Shown here in pieces: positions 15,876-23,716 of a stretch of DNA of 44,401 nucleotides. The DNA is from Pirellulaceae bacterium (lineage in GTDB: Bacteria; Planctomycetota; Planctomycetia; Pirellulales; Pirellulaceae). Numbering within the stretch: the stretch's first letter is position 1; each line of letters opens with the position of its first letter. The notes beneath the pieces are model-generated. The model worked only from the letters and a program-made list of their open reading frames with translations. It ran no database searches and was not told where the DNA came from. The DNA lies in the NCBI GenBank assembly GCA_026989685.1, contig JALSIV010000390.1, positions 1 to 44,401 of the forward strand. Reading direction: 5' to 3'. The translations under genes were made by a program, and so were the position numbers.

Positions 15876-18800
15876 ATGTGCGCCGTGATCTCGATCTGCC
15901 TCAAGCGTTTTTTGGGTACCGCCGGTTTGGCATGGTTCGTTTTGTGCGGGACTCGTTTGCTCGGTGGTGAATGGCCCGCTTTCCGCGCCAATGCGGCGCG
16001 GACGGCATCGACGGCAGAGTCGCTTCCACCCGACATGACAGAGCTGTGGCAGATCGACCTGGGAACGCCTCAGCCGGCGTGGCCGCGGAGCGATCGGATG
16101 ACGTTCGACCGCGCCTACCAGCCGGTCGTCGCCGGCGGCCTGGTGCTGGTCGGGAGCAGCCGGGACGACACCTTGCGGGCGTTCGATCTGAGCAGTGGCC
16201 GGCTGAAGTGGCAATTCGCGACCCAGGCTCCCATTCGTTTCGCTCCGGCCGTGATGGAGGGACGGGTTTACTTGGGGAGTGACGATGGTTTTCTGTACGC
16301 CCTGTCGTTGTCCGATGGCCGGTTGTTGTGGACGAAACGAGGCGGTCCCGACGAGTCGCTCGTTTTGGGAAACGGCCGTGCTATTTCCAAGTGGCCGGTG
16401 CGGGGCGGCGTGGTGGCGCTTGACGGAAAGGTCTATTTCGCCGCGGGAATCTGGCCGTCCGACGGGATCTATTTGTACGCGCTGGACGCTGAAAGCGGAA
16501 AGGTGATCTGGTGCAACGACCAGGCGGGTGCCATCTATATGGCACAGCCCCACGGCGGCGCCGAAGCGGAAAGCGGCGTGGCCGCTCAGGGGTACCTGGT
16601 GGCCGATGGGGACTTCCTGCTGGTACCGACCGGTCGGGCCGTTCCCGCGGCGTTTCGCCGTGCCACGGGCGAGTTCGCCTACTTTCATTTGCAGAAGTAT
16701 GGGCAACGCGGCGGAGCCCTGGCCATGCTGGCCGGCGGAGTCTTTTTCAATGGCGGAATCGCTTTTCAAGTCGCAACCGGAGAAGCCATAGCGAGGTTCG
16801 GCCCGGGGCCGCTGGCGGCGGCCGGTGCGACGATCTACCGAGCCGTCAAGGGAAAGGTCTCCACGTACACTTGGAAGGAAGTCACCAAGAGCGATCGTCG
16901 AGGCAACCCGATTGCCGCTCGAGAACTGGCGGCCGGGCTGGCGGCGCCCGGTTTTCCCCAGGTCACATCGATCGCCGTGGCTGGCGGGCATGTCGTGCTC
17001 GGCGCAGCAGGCCGCGTCGGTCGAGTCGTTCCCGGAGAGAAGCAGCTCGCGTGGCAGGCGGAAGTCGAAGGAACCGTGCTGGGGCTGGCGGTTGCCGACG
17101 GGCGTCTGGTGGTCAGCACGGATCAGGGAAAAATCGTCTGCTTTGGAACGCCGGTCGAGCTGTCCGACCGTAGGCCCGACTCGTCGACCATACCGGCTCC
17201 GCGTATCGTTCCGGCAGATATGCTTGGGGCGACGCAGCGATGGAGCAAGCAGCTATCGGTCCCCGCCGGATTCGCCGTGGACTTGGGGACAACCGATGGC
17301 GACTTGGCTCTGGCCATTGCCCAACAGATGCCGCTGCATGTGATTACCGTCACGTCCGATGCGAAGACGGCTGCGCGTTTGCGCGAACGATTTCGCGCGA
17401 TCGGGATGCTGGGACAGCGGATATCGGTTTGGCAACGGTCCCCGGAAAAAACGGGGCTTCCCGCCTGGTGTGCCGATCTGGTGGTGAGCGAGCAAGGATG
17501 GAAGGAGCCGATTGGGCGACTCAAGCCGGAAGCCGAGCGAATCCAGCGTCCCTACGGCGGACTGGTCTGCCTTTCCAATCCGGAGAACTGGGCAGAGACC
17601 CGCCGGCGAGGTCCACTCAAGGGTGCCGGCGAATGGACGCATCAATATGCCGATCCGGCCAATACGCTCAACAGCGGTGATCGACTGGTGGGCGGCCGGC
17701 TGACGATCTCCTGGTTCCGCGACATCGATTTCGACGTTCCGCAGCGCCACGGCCGCGGTCCGGCGCCTCTGTTTTGGCAAGGCATCCTGTTTCACGAAGG
17801 ACTGCACGGCGTCGTTGCGGTGAATGCGTATAACGGCAGTGAGCTGTGGCGATATGAAGTGCCCGAGATTCTGAAGGCGTACAACGGCGACGAACTGATG
17901 GGGACGGCGGGAACCGGTAGCAACATGTGTGTGGCCGGGGGCCGTCTCTATCTGCGGCACGACGAGTTTTGCGACGTGCTCGATGCCCGCACCGGCCGAA
18001 GACTCGACATGTGGAAGACTCCGTTGGATGAGTCCAATCAGCGGCGACCGTGGGGATATCTGGCTGCCGATGGCGAGCGGGTGTACGGGAGCGAGGCCGA
18101 CACCGACCACATCGTGACCTACCGCTACGTCAACCGTGGCGGCGACATGAGCCGATTGTGGACGGAGTCGAAGGCTTTGTTCGCCAAGGACGCGGCGACG
18201 GGGAGACTGCTGTGGCGGTACGCGAGTCAACATTCGATTCGGCACAATGCGATTGCCGTGGCATCGGGGCGCGTCTTCTTGATCGATCGACCGCAAGCCG
18301 AGTTTGATCGGGTGAAGCGGCCCAAGGAACGGCATCATCCGCCGGGGATTGTGCGAGCCCTCGATGCCAAGACGGGCCGTGTCGTGTGGGAACAGGCGAA
18401 GGACGTCTTTGGGACGCTGTTGATTGCCGTGCCGCAGGCCGACCGTTTGATCATGGCCTATCAGCCGACCCGTTTCCGGCTCGACTCGGAGCGAGGGGAT
18501 CGATTGGCCGTGTTTCGGATGAGTGACGGAGAACGATTGTGGGACCAGGCGGTCAAGTACGAGTCGCGACCGTTCGTACGGCAGGGAGTGATTTACACTC
18601 AAGGCGGCGCATGGGACCTGGAAAGCGGGAAAGCGGTTTCGTTCCCGTTTCGCCGATCGTACGGTTGCGGAATCCTGGCGGCGTCGGAGCGGTTGCTCGT
18701 CTTTCGATCGGCCACGTTGGGCTATTACAATATCGGCCAGGATTCCAAAGTGCGGAACTTCGGCGGGATGCGTCCGGGATGTTGGATCAACGCTTTGCCG

Positions 18801-18899
18801 GTAGGCGGAATGGTAGTCGTCCCCGATGCGTCGGCCGGCTGTCGCTGCAGCTACCTCAACCGCTCTTGGATCGCCCTGCAGGGAACGCCTGTCCCATAG
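15876..18899 (+). CDS. Exported PQQ-like beta-propeller protein with embedded methyltransferase-like segment
   Basis: The start at 15876 has AGGAG 8 bases upstream and a hydrophobic signal sequence (FLGTAGLAWFVLCGTRLLGG); the track start at 15678 lies inside pepD. Residues about 30-440 are PQQ-type propeller repeats (RAFDLSSGRLKWQF, LYALDAESGKVIW). At about 465-545 a Rossmann-like stretch interrupts (AVDLGTTDGDLALAIAQQMP, then IGMLGQRISVW). It is shaped like a SAM-methyltransferase core, with the glycine-rich loop reading DLGTTDG. Next comes GEWTHQYADPANTLNSGD, the local version of the DEWTHYLHDASNN motif of large planctomycete propeller proteins, then a second propeller with two more ALDAKTGRVVWEQ-like blades. 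The protein is 1007 residues. It is likely periplasmic; since no SAM is expected there, the methyltransferase-like part is probably non-catalytic. The function is unknown. Confidence 0.87.
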   Translation: MCAVISICLKRFLGTAGLAWFVLCGTRLLGGEWPAFRANAARTASTAESLPPDMTELWQIDLGTPQPAWPRSDRMTFDRAYQPVVAGGLVLVGSSRDDTLRAFDLSSGRLKWQFATQAPIRFAPAVMEGRVYLGSDDGFLYALSLSDGRLLWTKRGGPDESLVLGNGRAISKWPVRGGVVALDGKVYFAAGIWPSDGIYLYALDAESGKVIWCNDQAGAIYMAQPHGGAEAESGVAAQGYLVADGDFLLVPTGRAVPAAFRRATGEFAYFHLQKYGQRGGALAMLAGGVFFNGGIAFQVATGEAIARFGPGPLAAAGATIYRAVKGKVSTYTWKEVTKSDRRGNPIAARELAAGLAAPGFPQVTSIAVAGGHVVLGAAGRVGRVVPGEKQLAWQAEVEGTVLGLAVADGRLVVSTDQGKIVCFGTPVELSDRRPDSSTIPAPRIVPADMLGATQRWSKQLSVPAGFAVDLGTTDGDLALAIAQQMPLHVITVTSDAKTAARLRERFRAIGMLGQRISVWQRSPEKTGLPAWCADLVVSEQGWKEPIGRLKPEAERIQRPYGGLVCLSNPENWAETRRRGPLKGAGEWTHQYADPANTLNSGDRLVGGRLTISWFRDIDFDVPQRHGRGPAPLFWQGILFHEGLHGVVAVNAYNGSELWRYEVPEILKAYNGDELMGTAGTGSNMCVAGGRLYLRHDEFCDVLDARTGRRLDMWKTPLDESNQRRPWGYLAADGERVYGSEADTDHIVTYRYVNRGGDMSRLWTESKALFAKDAATGRLLWRYASQHSIRHNAIAVASGRVFLIDRPQAEFDRVKRPKERHHPPGIVRALDAKTGRVVWEQAKDVFGTLLIAVPQADRLIMAYQPTRFRLDSERGDRLAVFRMSDGERLWDQAVKYESRPFVRQGVIYTQGGAWDLESGKAVSFPFRRSYGCGILAASERLLVFRSATLGYYNIGQDSKVRNFGGMRPGCWINALPVGGMVVVPDASAGCRCSYLNRSWIALQGTPVP

Positions 18900-18947
18900 A
18901 TGCTTGCTGAAAACACCGAATCGGCCCACAACCACGGGAGAACCGCC

Positions 18948-19871
18948 ATGAAACGACGATTCACGAATCTGTTTGCAGCGGACGGTGGCCACCGGCGATG
19001 GAAGAGCGTTATCGAGTTTTGTGCCGTCGGCCTGATGGTATGCGCCGCTTGGGGTCAGGAAGACTTGAACGCGAAGCGTGATCGTGCGGTGGCTCCCAAA
19101 GACGGACCGATCGTATTGTTCGACGGCAAGTCGCTCGATGCGTTTTATGTGTGGCTCAAGGATACCAAGCGGGAAGATCCTCGAGGCGTGTTCCGCGTGA
19201 CCGACGGGATGATTCATGTGTCGGGGGACGGGTTGGGTTGTCTGACGACGAAGCGGGAGTACCGCGATTATCATTTGGTGCTCGAGTACCGCTGGGGCAA
19301 GCGTACTTGGGGAGCACGCGAGAATCGGACTCGCGATTCGGGCCTGCTGATCCACAGTGTCGGTGCGGACGGAGGCTATCACGGGACGTGGATGCCGTCG
19401 CTTGAAGTGCAGATCATCGAAGGCGGCGTGGGGGACTTCATTCTGGTGGCGGGCACCGACGAAAAGGGGAACCCGGTTCCCTTGTCGGTGACGTGCGAAG
19501 TGGGGCGCGACCGGGATGGAGAAGTGATCTGGAAGAAAGGCGGCAAACGCGAGACCTTCGACTTGAAGAACCGCAAGCGAATCAACTGGTACGGCCGGGA
19601 TCCCGACTGGAAGGATGTGCTCGGATTCCGCGGGCGCAACGACGTGGAGAGCCCCGGTTTTCTCTGGACTCGGTTGGACGTCCTCTGCGATGGCGGGCAT
19701 GTGGCCGTTTATGTCAATGGGAAGCAAGTCAACGAAGCATTCGACGTGGTTCCCAGTTTCGGGCGGTTGCAGTTGCAAACGGAGTTGGCGGAGATCTTCG
19801 TGCGCAAGTGGGAGTTGTGGCCTGTCGGCAAAGGGCCGAAACCCGCGCCGGCCATCCAGGACGGCCGGTGA
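18948..19871 (+). CDS. DUF1080 (3-keto-disaccharide hydrolase-like) exported protein
   Basis: GGGAG lies 7 bases before the ATG at 18948; the track start at 18900 is immediately after the preceding stop and less likely. A signal sequence (SVIEFCAVGLMVCAAWGQ) is preceded by an unusually long basic N-region. The mature part shows the concanavalin-like DUF1080 pattern: GPIVLFDGKSLDAFYVWLKD, YHLVLEYRWGKRTW, SGLLIHSVGADG, MPSLEVQIIEGG, then WTRLDVLCDGGHVAVYVNGK. The family includes glycoside hydrolases acting on 3-keto sugars and is abundant in Planctomycetes; catalytic residues are not well enough known to me to check. It follows the PQQ-protein gene by 48 bases and may be co-expressed with it. 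It is probably periplasmic and involved in carbohydrate handling. Confidence 0.88.
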   Translation: MKRRFTNLFAADGGHRRWKSVIEFCAVGLMVCAAWGQEDLNAKRDRAVAPKDGPIVLFDGKSLDAFYVWLKDTKREDPRGVFRVTDGMIHVSGDGLGCLTTKREYRDYHLVLEYRWGKRTWGARENRTRDSGLLIHSVGADGGYHGTWMPSLEVQIIEGGVGDFILVAGTDEKGNPVPLSVTCEVGRDRDGEVIWKKGGKRETFDLKNRKRINWYGRDPDWKDVLGFRGRNDVESPGFLWTRLDVLCDGGHVAVYVNGKQVNEAFDVVPSFGRLQLQTELAEIFVRKWELWPVGKGPKPAPAIQDGR

Positions 19872-19881
19872 GGTGTGAGGG
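19868..19881 (-). repeat. Two reverse-orientation units of the CCTCAC heptamer family
   Basis: GTGAGGT-GTGAGGG overlaps the stop of the DUF1080 gene. Its complement is CCCTCAC-ACCTCAC, the same units as the 19-copy array at 354-486. Confidence 0.6.
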
Positions 19882-19902
19882 AGTGGGCTCGGCGGACACG
19901 CA

Positions 19903-20760
19903 ATGACGAACATCGATCAGTTCGAGAGCGTATTCAAGGCGGCAACGAAGACGCCGTTCGAGCGGATACCGGTGCGGACCGCCTCGGTGATCTTGGTGAC
20001 CGACGTCGATGCCGAGCAGACGGTCGCGTTTCAGCGGCGCGTGGAGTCATTCCTGGAGGAAATGGGAGAGCGGCGTCCGCAGCAATACTGCGTGATCGCG
20101 GGTGACCAGCTAGGAAGCGTGTCGGGCCTGCTGGATGCGATTCGCGAAAGCCGGGCCGACTTGATCTGCACCTACCGCAATCTGCGGATTCCGGCGACCG
20201 AACATCCCTACAGTCTGGGAGTCTACGTGGACGTCATGAGTCAGGTTGCCGAGGCTCCGCTGCTGTTGCTGCCTCGCCCCGAGATTCTCGCCGAGCGTCC
20301 CGATCTGATGCGCAACACTCGAGAAGTGATGGCGGTCACCGATCATCTGACCGGTGACCATCGCCTGGTGAGCTATGCGGCTCATTGCACGGCCGATGGT
20401 GGCAAACTGTTTTTGTCGCATATCGAAGATGCCGCCATCTTTGAACGCTATATGGACGCCATCGCCAAGATCCCTTCGATCGACACCGACGTGGCTCGGC
20501 ATGATCTGCTCGAACGCCTGCTGAAGGACCCTCGAGACTACATTCGTTCGTGCCGCGAGTCTCTGGCGGAAGAAAGCCGGCTTGTCGTGGAAGAAGTCGT
20601 CAAGCTGGGACGGCGGTTGGCGGATTACAAGAACATGGTGACGGACCACGGAATCGACTTGCTGGTACTGCACACCAAGGATGCCGATCAGTTGGCCATG
20701 CACGGTTACGCCTATCCGCTGGCGGTGGAGTTGCGGACGGTACCTCTTTTTCTACTCTGA
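19903..20760 (+). CDS. Tandem universal-stress-protein-like protein
   Basis: Two halves each resemble a UspA fold. The first (about 25-125) runs SVILVTDVDAEQTVAFQRRV to SRADLICTYRNL and ends in EAPLLLLPRP. The second (about 140-285) has VMAVTDHLTGDHRLVSYAAH, a long helical insert (ARHDLLERLLKDPRDYIRSC) and DHGIDLLVLHTKD, ending with AVELRTVPLFLL. The Gly-rich ATP-binding motif (G-2x-G-9x-G-S/T) of ATP-binding UspA proteins is not apparent, so nucleotide binding is doubtful. The stop is 6 bases before the transporter start, so the two are almost certainly translated together, and a regulatory or stress role for that transporter is the best inference. The ATG is at 19903 with only weak Shine-Dalgarno potential. 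Confidence 0.75.
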   Translation: MTNIDQFESVFKAATKTPFERIPVRTASVILVTDVDAEQTVAFQRRVESFLEEMGERRPQQYCVIAGDQLGSVSGLLDAIRESRADLICTYRNLRIPATEHPYSLGVYVDVMSQVAEAPLLLLPRPEILAERPDLMRNTREVMAVTDHLTGDHRLVSYAAHCTADGGKLFLSHIEDAAIFERYMDAIAKIPSIDTDVARHDLLERLLKDPRDYIRSCRESLAEESRLVVEEVVKLGRRLADYKNMVTDHGIDLLVLHTKDADQLAMHGYAYPLAVELRTVPLFLL

Positions 20761-20766
20761 GCCATC

Positions 20767-22338
20767 ATGGATGTTTCCAGCTTTGTGCTCATCGGATCGC
20801 AGACCGAGGTCGCGACATGGGTCACCGTGTTGTTTGCCTGTCTGCTGGTGGGACTGATTACCTGCCTGGCGCTGGAAGAGAAGATCCACGCTAAGAAATC
20901 GGTCATCGCCGGGATTTTCGCTCTGGTGTGCCTCCTGCTGGGCGCCGTGCTGGGCGTGTTGCCGTTCGAGCGTGTGGTGGTGGGGAGTTACGTGGCGGTT
21001 CCGCCGGAGCAGCCGCTGGAAATCGAGGTGATTGACGATGCCGATGGGCACCATCAGAAAGTCGTCGTGGGAGGAGGCGAAGAAGAGGAGAAAAGCGAAA
21101 AGGAACCGCTGACGCTGCACGTGGGAGGGCATCGCCTCTCCATGCCGGTCTACATTCCCGGAATCGATTGGAGTGTGATCGCCATCATTCTCGGGTCGAG
21201 TTTGTTCGTCGACGTCACCAGCCAATCGGGATTGTTCACCTGGATTGCGCTGCGCGTGACCAAACTCTCGCAGGGGGATCCTTTCCGTCTGCTGATTCTG
21301 TACGGAGTGATGACGGTCCTCTTTTCGGCAGTGCTGAACAACGTGACGGCCATGATTATCGTCGGTTCACTCACAGCCGTATCTCTGACCAAGCTGGGAC
21401 AACTCGATAAGTTGCTGGGGTTCCTGCTGGTGGAGGGGCTGCTGACCAATGTCGGCGGTCTGCTGACGTTGATCAGTTCGGTTCCCAATATCATTGTCGG
21501 GACCACCGCCAATATCTCGTTCGTGACGTTCTTCATCAAGGCGGCCCCGTATGTCGTCCTGGCGACGGCCGTCACCATCTTCGTCGGGCTCAAACTATTC
21601 GGCATCCGCAAGCTGGTCACGGAAGAGGAAAAGAAAAGAGCACGGGAATTGGTCGCCAGTTTCGATGAGAACGAAGGAGTGGAGAATTGGGGGTTCTTTT
21701 GGTTCGCTGCGGCCATGCTGATCTTGTTCATCTTGGCGATCGCCACCACGGCCGTACTGCCCTACCGGATCAACCATTTGGGGATGGGATTCATCGCCCT
21801 GCTGTTTGCCGGGATCATGTTGATTCCCTTCAAGTCCGACGTCGATCGTTTTTATAAAACGGTGGACTGGGACTTGTTGGGGTTTTTCATGGCCCTCTTC
21901 GTCGTCATCTATGTCATGGAACAGGCGGAGGTGCTCGCGACCATCGGCCGGGGAATCGAGGCGATCCTGGTTGACAAGGGATTCGAGAATGCGGCCGGCA
22001 ACAAGCTCGACGCGACGATGCTGCTGGCCGGGTCGGCGCTGTTCAGCAGCGTGACCGACAACATCCCGCTGTCGGCGATGCTGGCCAGTATCCTCAAGTC
22101 GCTCGGGGCACCCGATTCGTCGGGGGTATGGTGGTCGGTGGTCTTCGGTGCCAATCTGGGCGGCAATATCACGCCGATCGGATCGGCTTCGACTCTGGTG
22201 GCGGTAACGTTGATTCACAAGCACCGGCTGCACTTGCCGTTTGGTCAATTCGTCAAGGCGGCACTTCCGTACGCTCTGTTGCAGATCGGGTTGGCCATCA
22301 TCTACGTGCTGTTTCTCTTGCCGTGGATTCCCGGATAG
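20767..22338 (+). CDS. NhaD/ArsB/CitMHS-superfamily (SLC13-like) ion transporter
   Basis: The protein is a 523-residue polytopic membrane protein with about eleven hydrophobic segments. Ion-transporter superfamily hallmarks are VLFSAVLNNVTAMIIVGSLT in the first half and SSVTDNIPLSAMLASIL followed by FGANLGGNITPIGSASTLVA in the second: paired re-entrant motifs typical of NhaD Na+/H+ antiporters and ArsB-like permeases. The likely role is export of Na+ (or another ion) against protons at the inner membrane. An odd feature is a hydrophilic, acidic insert at about residues 75-125 (GGGEEEEKSEKEPLTLHVGG) between early membrane segments, which I do not know from typical members. It is paired with the universal-stress-like gene 6 bases upstream. 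The substrate cannot be fixed from sequence. Confidence 0.85.
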   Translation: MDVSSFVLIGSQTEVATWVTVLFACLLVGLITCLALEEKIHAKKSVIAGIFALVCLLLGAVLGVLPFERVVVGSYVAVPPEQPLEIEVIDDADGHHQKVVVGGGEEEEKSEKEPLTLHVGGHRLSMPVYIPGIDWSVIAIILGSSLFVDVTSQSGLFTWIALRVTKLSQGDPFRLLILYGVMTVLFSAVLNNVTAMIIVGSLTAVSLTKLGQLDKLLGFLLVEGLLTNVGGLLTLISSVPNIIVGTTANISFVTFFIKAAPYVVLATAVTIFVGLKLFGIRKLVTEEEKKRARELVASFDENEGVENWGFFWFAAAMLILFILAIATTAVLPYRINHLGMGFIALLFAGIMLIPFKSDVDRFYKTVDWDLLGFFMALFVVIYVMEQAEVLATIGRGIEAILVDKGFENAAGNKLDATMLLAGSALFSSVTDNIPLSAMLASILKSLGAPDSSGVWWSVVFGANLGGNITPIGSASTLVAVTLIHKHRLHLPFGQFVKAALPYALLQIGLAIIYVLFLLPWIPG

Positions 22339-22365
22339 GCGCACTTCGCACGGAGGGTTGCGAGC

Positions 22366-22410
22366 ATGCAGACCGTCTACGTTGCCGGGGCCGAACCGCA
22401 CAGTGGCGAG
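22366..22410 (+). pseudogene. Possible 5' remnant of a P-loop (DRTGG/BioD-like) gene
   Basis: Too short for the ORF track. After a strong ribosome binding site (GGAGG, 8-9 bases upstream) the ATG at 22366 begins MQTVYVAGAEPHSGE. This reads like the first strand and Walker A loop of a BioD/CobB/DRTGG-type protein (...AG-x-EPHSGKS...), with the sequence breaking off exactly where GKS should be. From there the DNA is the tail of the convergent SDR gene, and the frame stops at 22462-22464. It follows the transporter gene by 27 bases on the same strand. The match rests on only about 14 residues. Confidence 0.3.
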
Positions 22411-22411
22411 A

Positions 22412-23224
22412 TCAAATCGTCGTGGACGAGAAGCCGCCGTCGACCACGATGTTCTGACCGGTGACGAAGGAAGAGGCTCGCGGGGAGGCCAGCCAGATTA
22501 CGGCACCGCCGAGTTCGGCCGGCTCGCCAAACCGTCCCATGGGCGTGTGTCCGATGATCTGAGCACCGCGCTCGGTGTAGCCGCCGTCGTCGCGGAACAG
22601 AAGAGTTCGGTTTTGTTCGGCCGGGAAAAAGCCGGGGCTGATCGCATTGACGCGCACGCCGCTGGTCGCCCATTCGCGGGCCAGGAATTTCGTGAGGTTG
22701 ATCACGGCGGCTTTGGCTGCCGAGTAAGCGACGACTCGAGACAGCGGTGTCATTCCCGACATCGATGCGATGTTGATAATGCTCCCCTTGCCGCGATCAA
22801 CCATCCCCTCACCGAATACCTGGCACGGCAACAGGACGCCACCGATCAGGTTCAGGTCGAATACGTCCCGCCATGCTTCGAGGGAGAGTCGGGAGAACGG
22901 GCTTCCCGGCGGTAGTGTGGCATCGGGACGATTGCCGCCGGTGGCGTTGACCAGCACGCTGACCGGCCCCAATTCGGCTTCGATCCGCTTGCAGGCGTCG
23001 GTCAACGACCGGCGGTCGAGCGCATCGGCCTTTTGGAACACGGCTTGCCCTCCTGCTGATTTGATCTCAGCCACACGAGCCGCCCCTCGTTCGGCATTTC
23101 TCCCGACAACGGCCACACGGGCTCCCTGCCCAGCGAGAGCCTTGGCCATTTCACCCCCCAGTACGCCGGTGCCTCCCAGCACCACGGCTGTTTCTTCGCT
23201 CAAGTCGAACAAGTTTCTTTCCAT
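22412..23224 (-). CDS. SDR-family dehydrogenase, closest in pattern to D-mannonate/fructuronate oxidoreductases
   Basis: This is a classical short-chain dehydrogenase of 270 residues. It has the cofactor loop VVLGGTGVLGGEMA (15-27), VNATGGN (92-98) in the NNAG position, IINIASMSGM with the catalytic serine at about 154-156, and Y167-x3-K171 (VAYSAAKAA). The ending is TGQNIVVDGGFSS. The GGTGVLGG and NATGGNRPDAT patterns are those of the SDR subgroup annotated as D-mannonate oxidoreductase, which interconverts fructuronate and mannonate in hexuronate breakdown; that assignment is from memory and no uronate genes are nearby. The cofactor loop lacks the acidic residue that selects NAD (VGRN follows strand 2), suggesting NADP. 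The start at 23224 has no clear Shine-Dalgarno sequence, and both flanks carry truncated gene starts. Confidence 0.85.
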   Translation of the reverse strand: MERNLFDLSEETAVVLGGTGVLGGEMAKALAGQGARVAVVGRNAERGAARVAEIKSAGGQAVFQKADALDRRSLTDACKRIEAELGPVSVLVNATGGNRPDATLPPGSPFSRLSLEAWRDVFDLNLIGGVLLPCQVFGEGMVDRGKGSIINIASMSGMTPLSRVVAYSAAKAAVINLTKFLAREWATSGVRVNAISPGFFPAEQNRTLLFRDDGGYTERGAQIIGHTPMGRFGEPAELGGAVIWLASPRASSFVTGQNIVVDGGFSSTTI

Positions 23225-23278
23225 CCGTTGTAGCGCGTTGTCGTCGTTAGAAGGGTGTCGATGTCACTAACGCAACCT

Positions 23279-23335
23279 GCCGTGCCCCCTGCCAGGTTCC
23301 GGCGTGTTGCTTGCGGCAGGGAGACCTGGCACGGC
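23279..23335 (-). other. 57-base imperfect palindrome upstream of the SDR gene
   Basis: GCCGTGCC pairs with GGCACGGC (8 bp) and, inside it, CCCTGCC pairs with GGCAGGG (7 bp). One 6-base bulge and a 21-base loop complete a long hairpin. It starts about 20 bases beyond the point where the truncated Tat gene stops resembling its family and lies 55-111 bases before the SDR start. It could be a REP/MITE-like inserted element or a leader structure. Confidence 0.6.
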
Positions 23336-23355
23336 CTCTCAGACGTTCCAGGAAT

Positions 23356-23487
23356 CTCGCTCGGCGCCACGGTCCCGTTGCCGCCCAAGCTTGTTGCGGG
23401 AAGAACGGTCGGCAGTGACAGAGCGGTTCCCGCCGCAAATGACTTCGTGACAAATGTACGACGATTGGGGATCTCGCGTGTGGACAT
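23356..23487 (-). pseudogene. 5' remnant of a Tat-exported oxidoreductase gene
   Basis: From the ATG at 23487, with AGGAG 8 bases upstream, the frame reads MSTREIPNRRTFVTKSFAAG, then TALSLPTVLPATSLGGNGTV and APSE. This is a twin-arginine signal (RRTFV) plus the LG-x-PSE junction that precedes the Rossmann core in planctomycete Gfo/Idh/MocA oxidoreductases. After PSE the expected R-I/V-x-x-G-x-I-G-x-G strand is missing: the frame continues as unrelated sequence into the 57-base palindrome and stops at 23200 inside the SDR start. So start signals and signal peptide survive but the enzyme is gone. Confidence 0.55.
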
Positions 23488-23716
23488 CGGATCGACTCCT
23501 GAAGTGCGGTGCGGCTGCCGATCCGCACGCCGGTGAAACGGCCTTAGCGCGCAGTTGCCTGGTCGCACTTACTGTACAACACACTGCCAGCCGTTTCAGC
23601 CCCTGGAAGAACCGTTCCCGAGCTGAACTTGACTTGAGCGGAACGAGTTGGTATTCCCACCCATCGGCCGGAAGAGCCAATCGTTTTATATCGTGAGTTT
23701 CTGAGCGGTTCTTGAC
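23488..23716. other. Upstream half of the 492-base gene-free gap
   Basis: Within the 23225-23716 gap between the SDR gene and the beta-barrel gene, the left part holds the palindrome and Tat remnant. This right part holds the remnant's ribosome binding site and a candidate plus-strand promoter (23629-23657). I see no further ORF with coding character. Confidence 0.5.
23629..23657 (+). promoter_or_regulatory. Candidate sigma-70 promoter for the beta-barrel gene pair
   Basis: TTGACT, 17 bases, then TATTCC. The -35 box is 5/6 to consensus, the -10 only 3/6. A start about 7 bases downstream would give a leader of roughly 50 bases before the GTG at 23717. Confidence 0.3.

Noticed and set aside
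17253-19913. 886-aa minus-strand ORF
   Set aside because: Antisense shadow of the PQQ-protein and DUF1080 genes.
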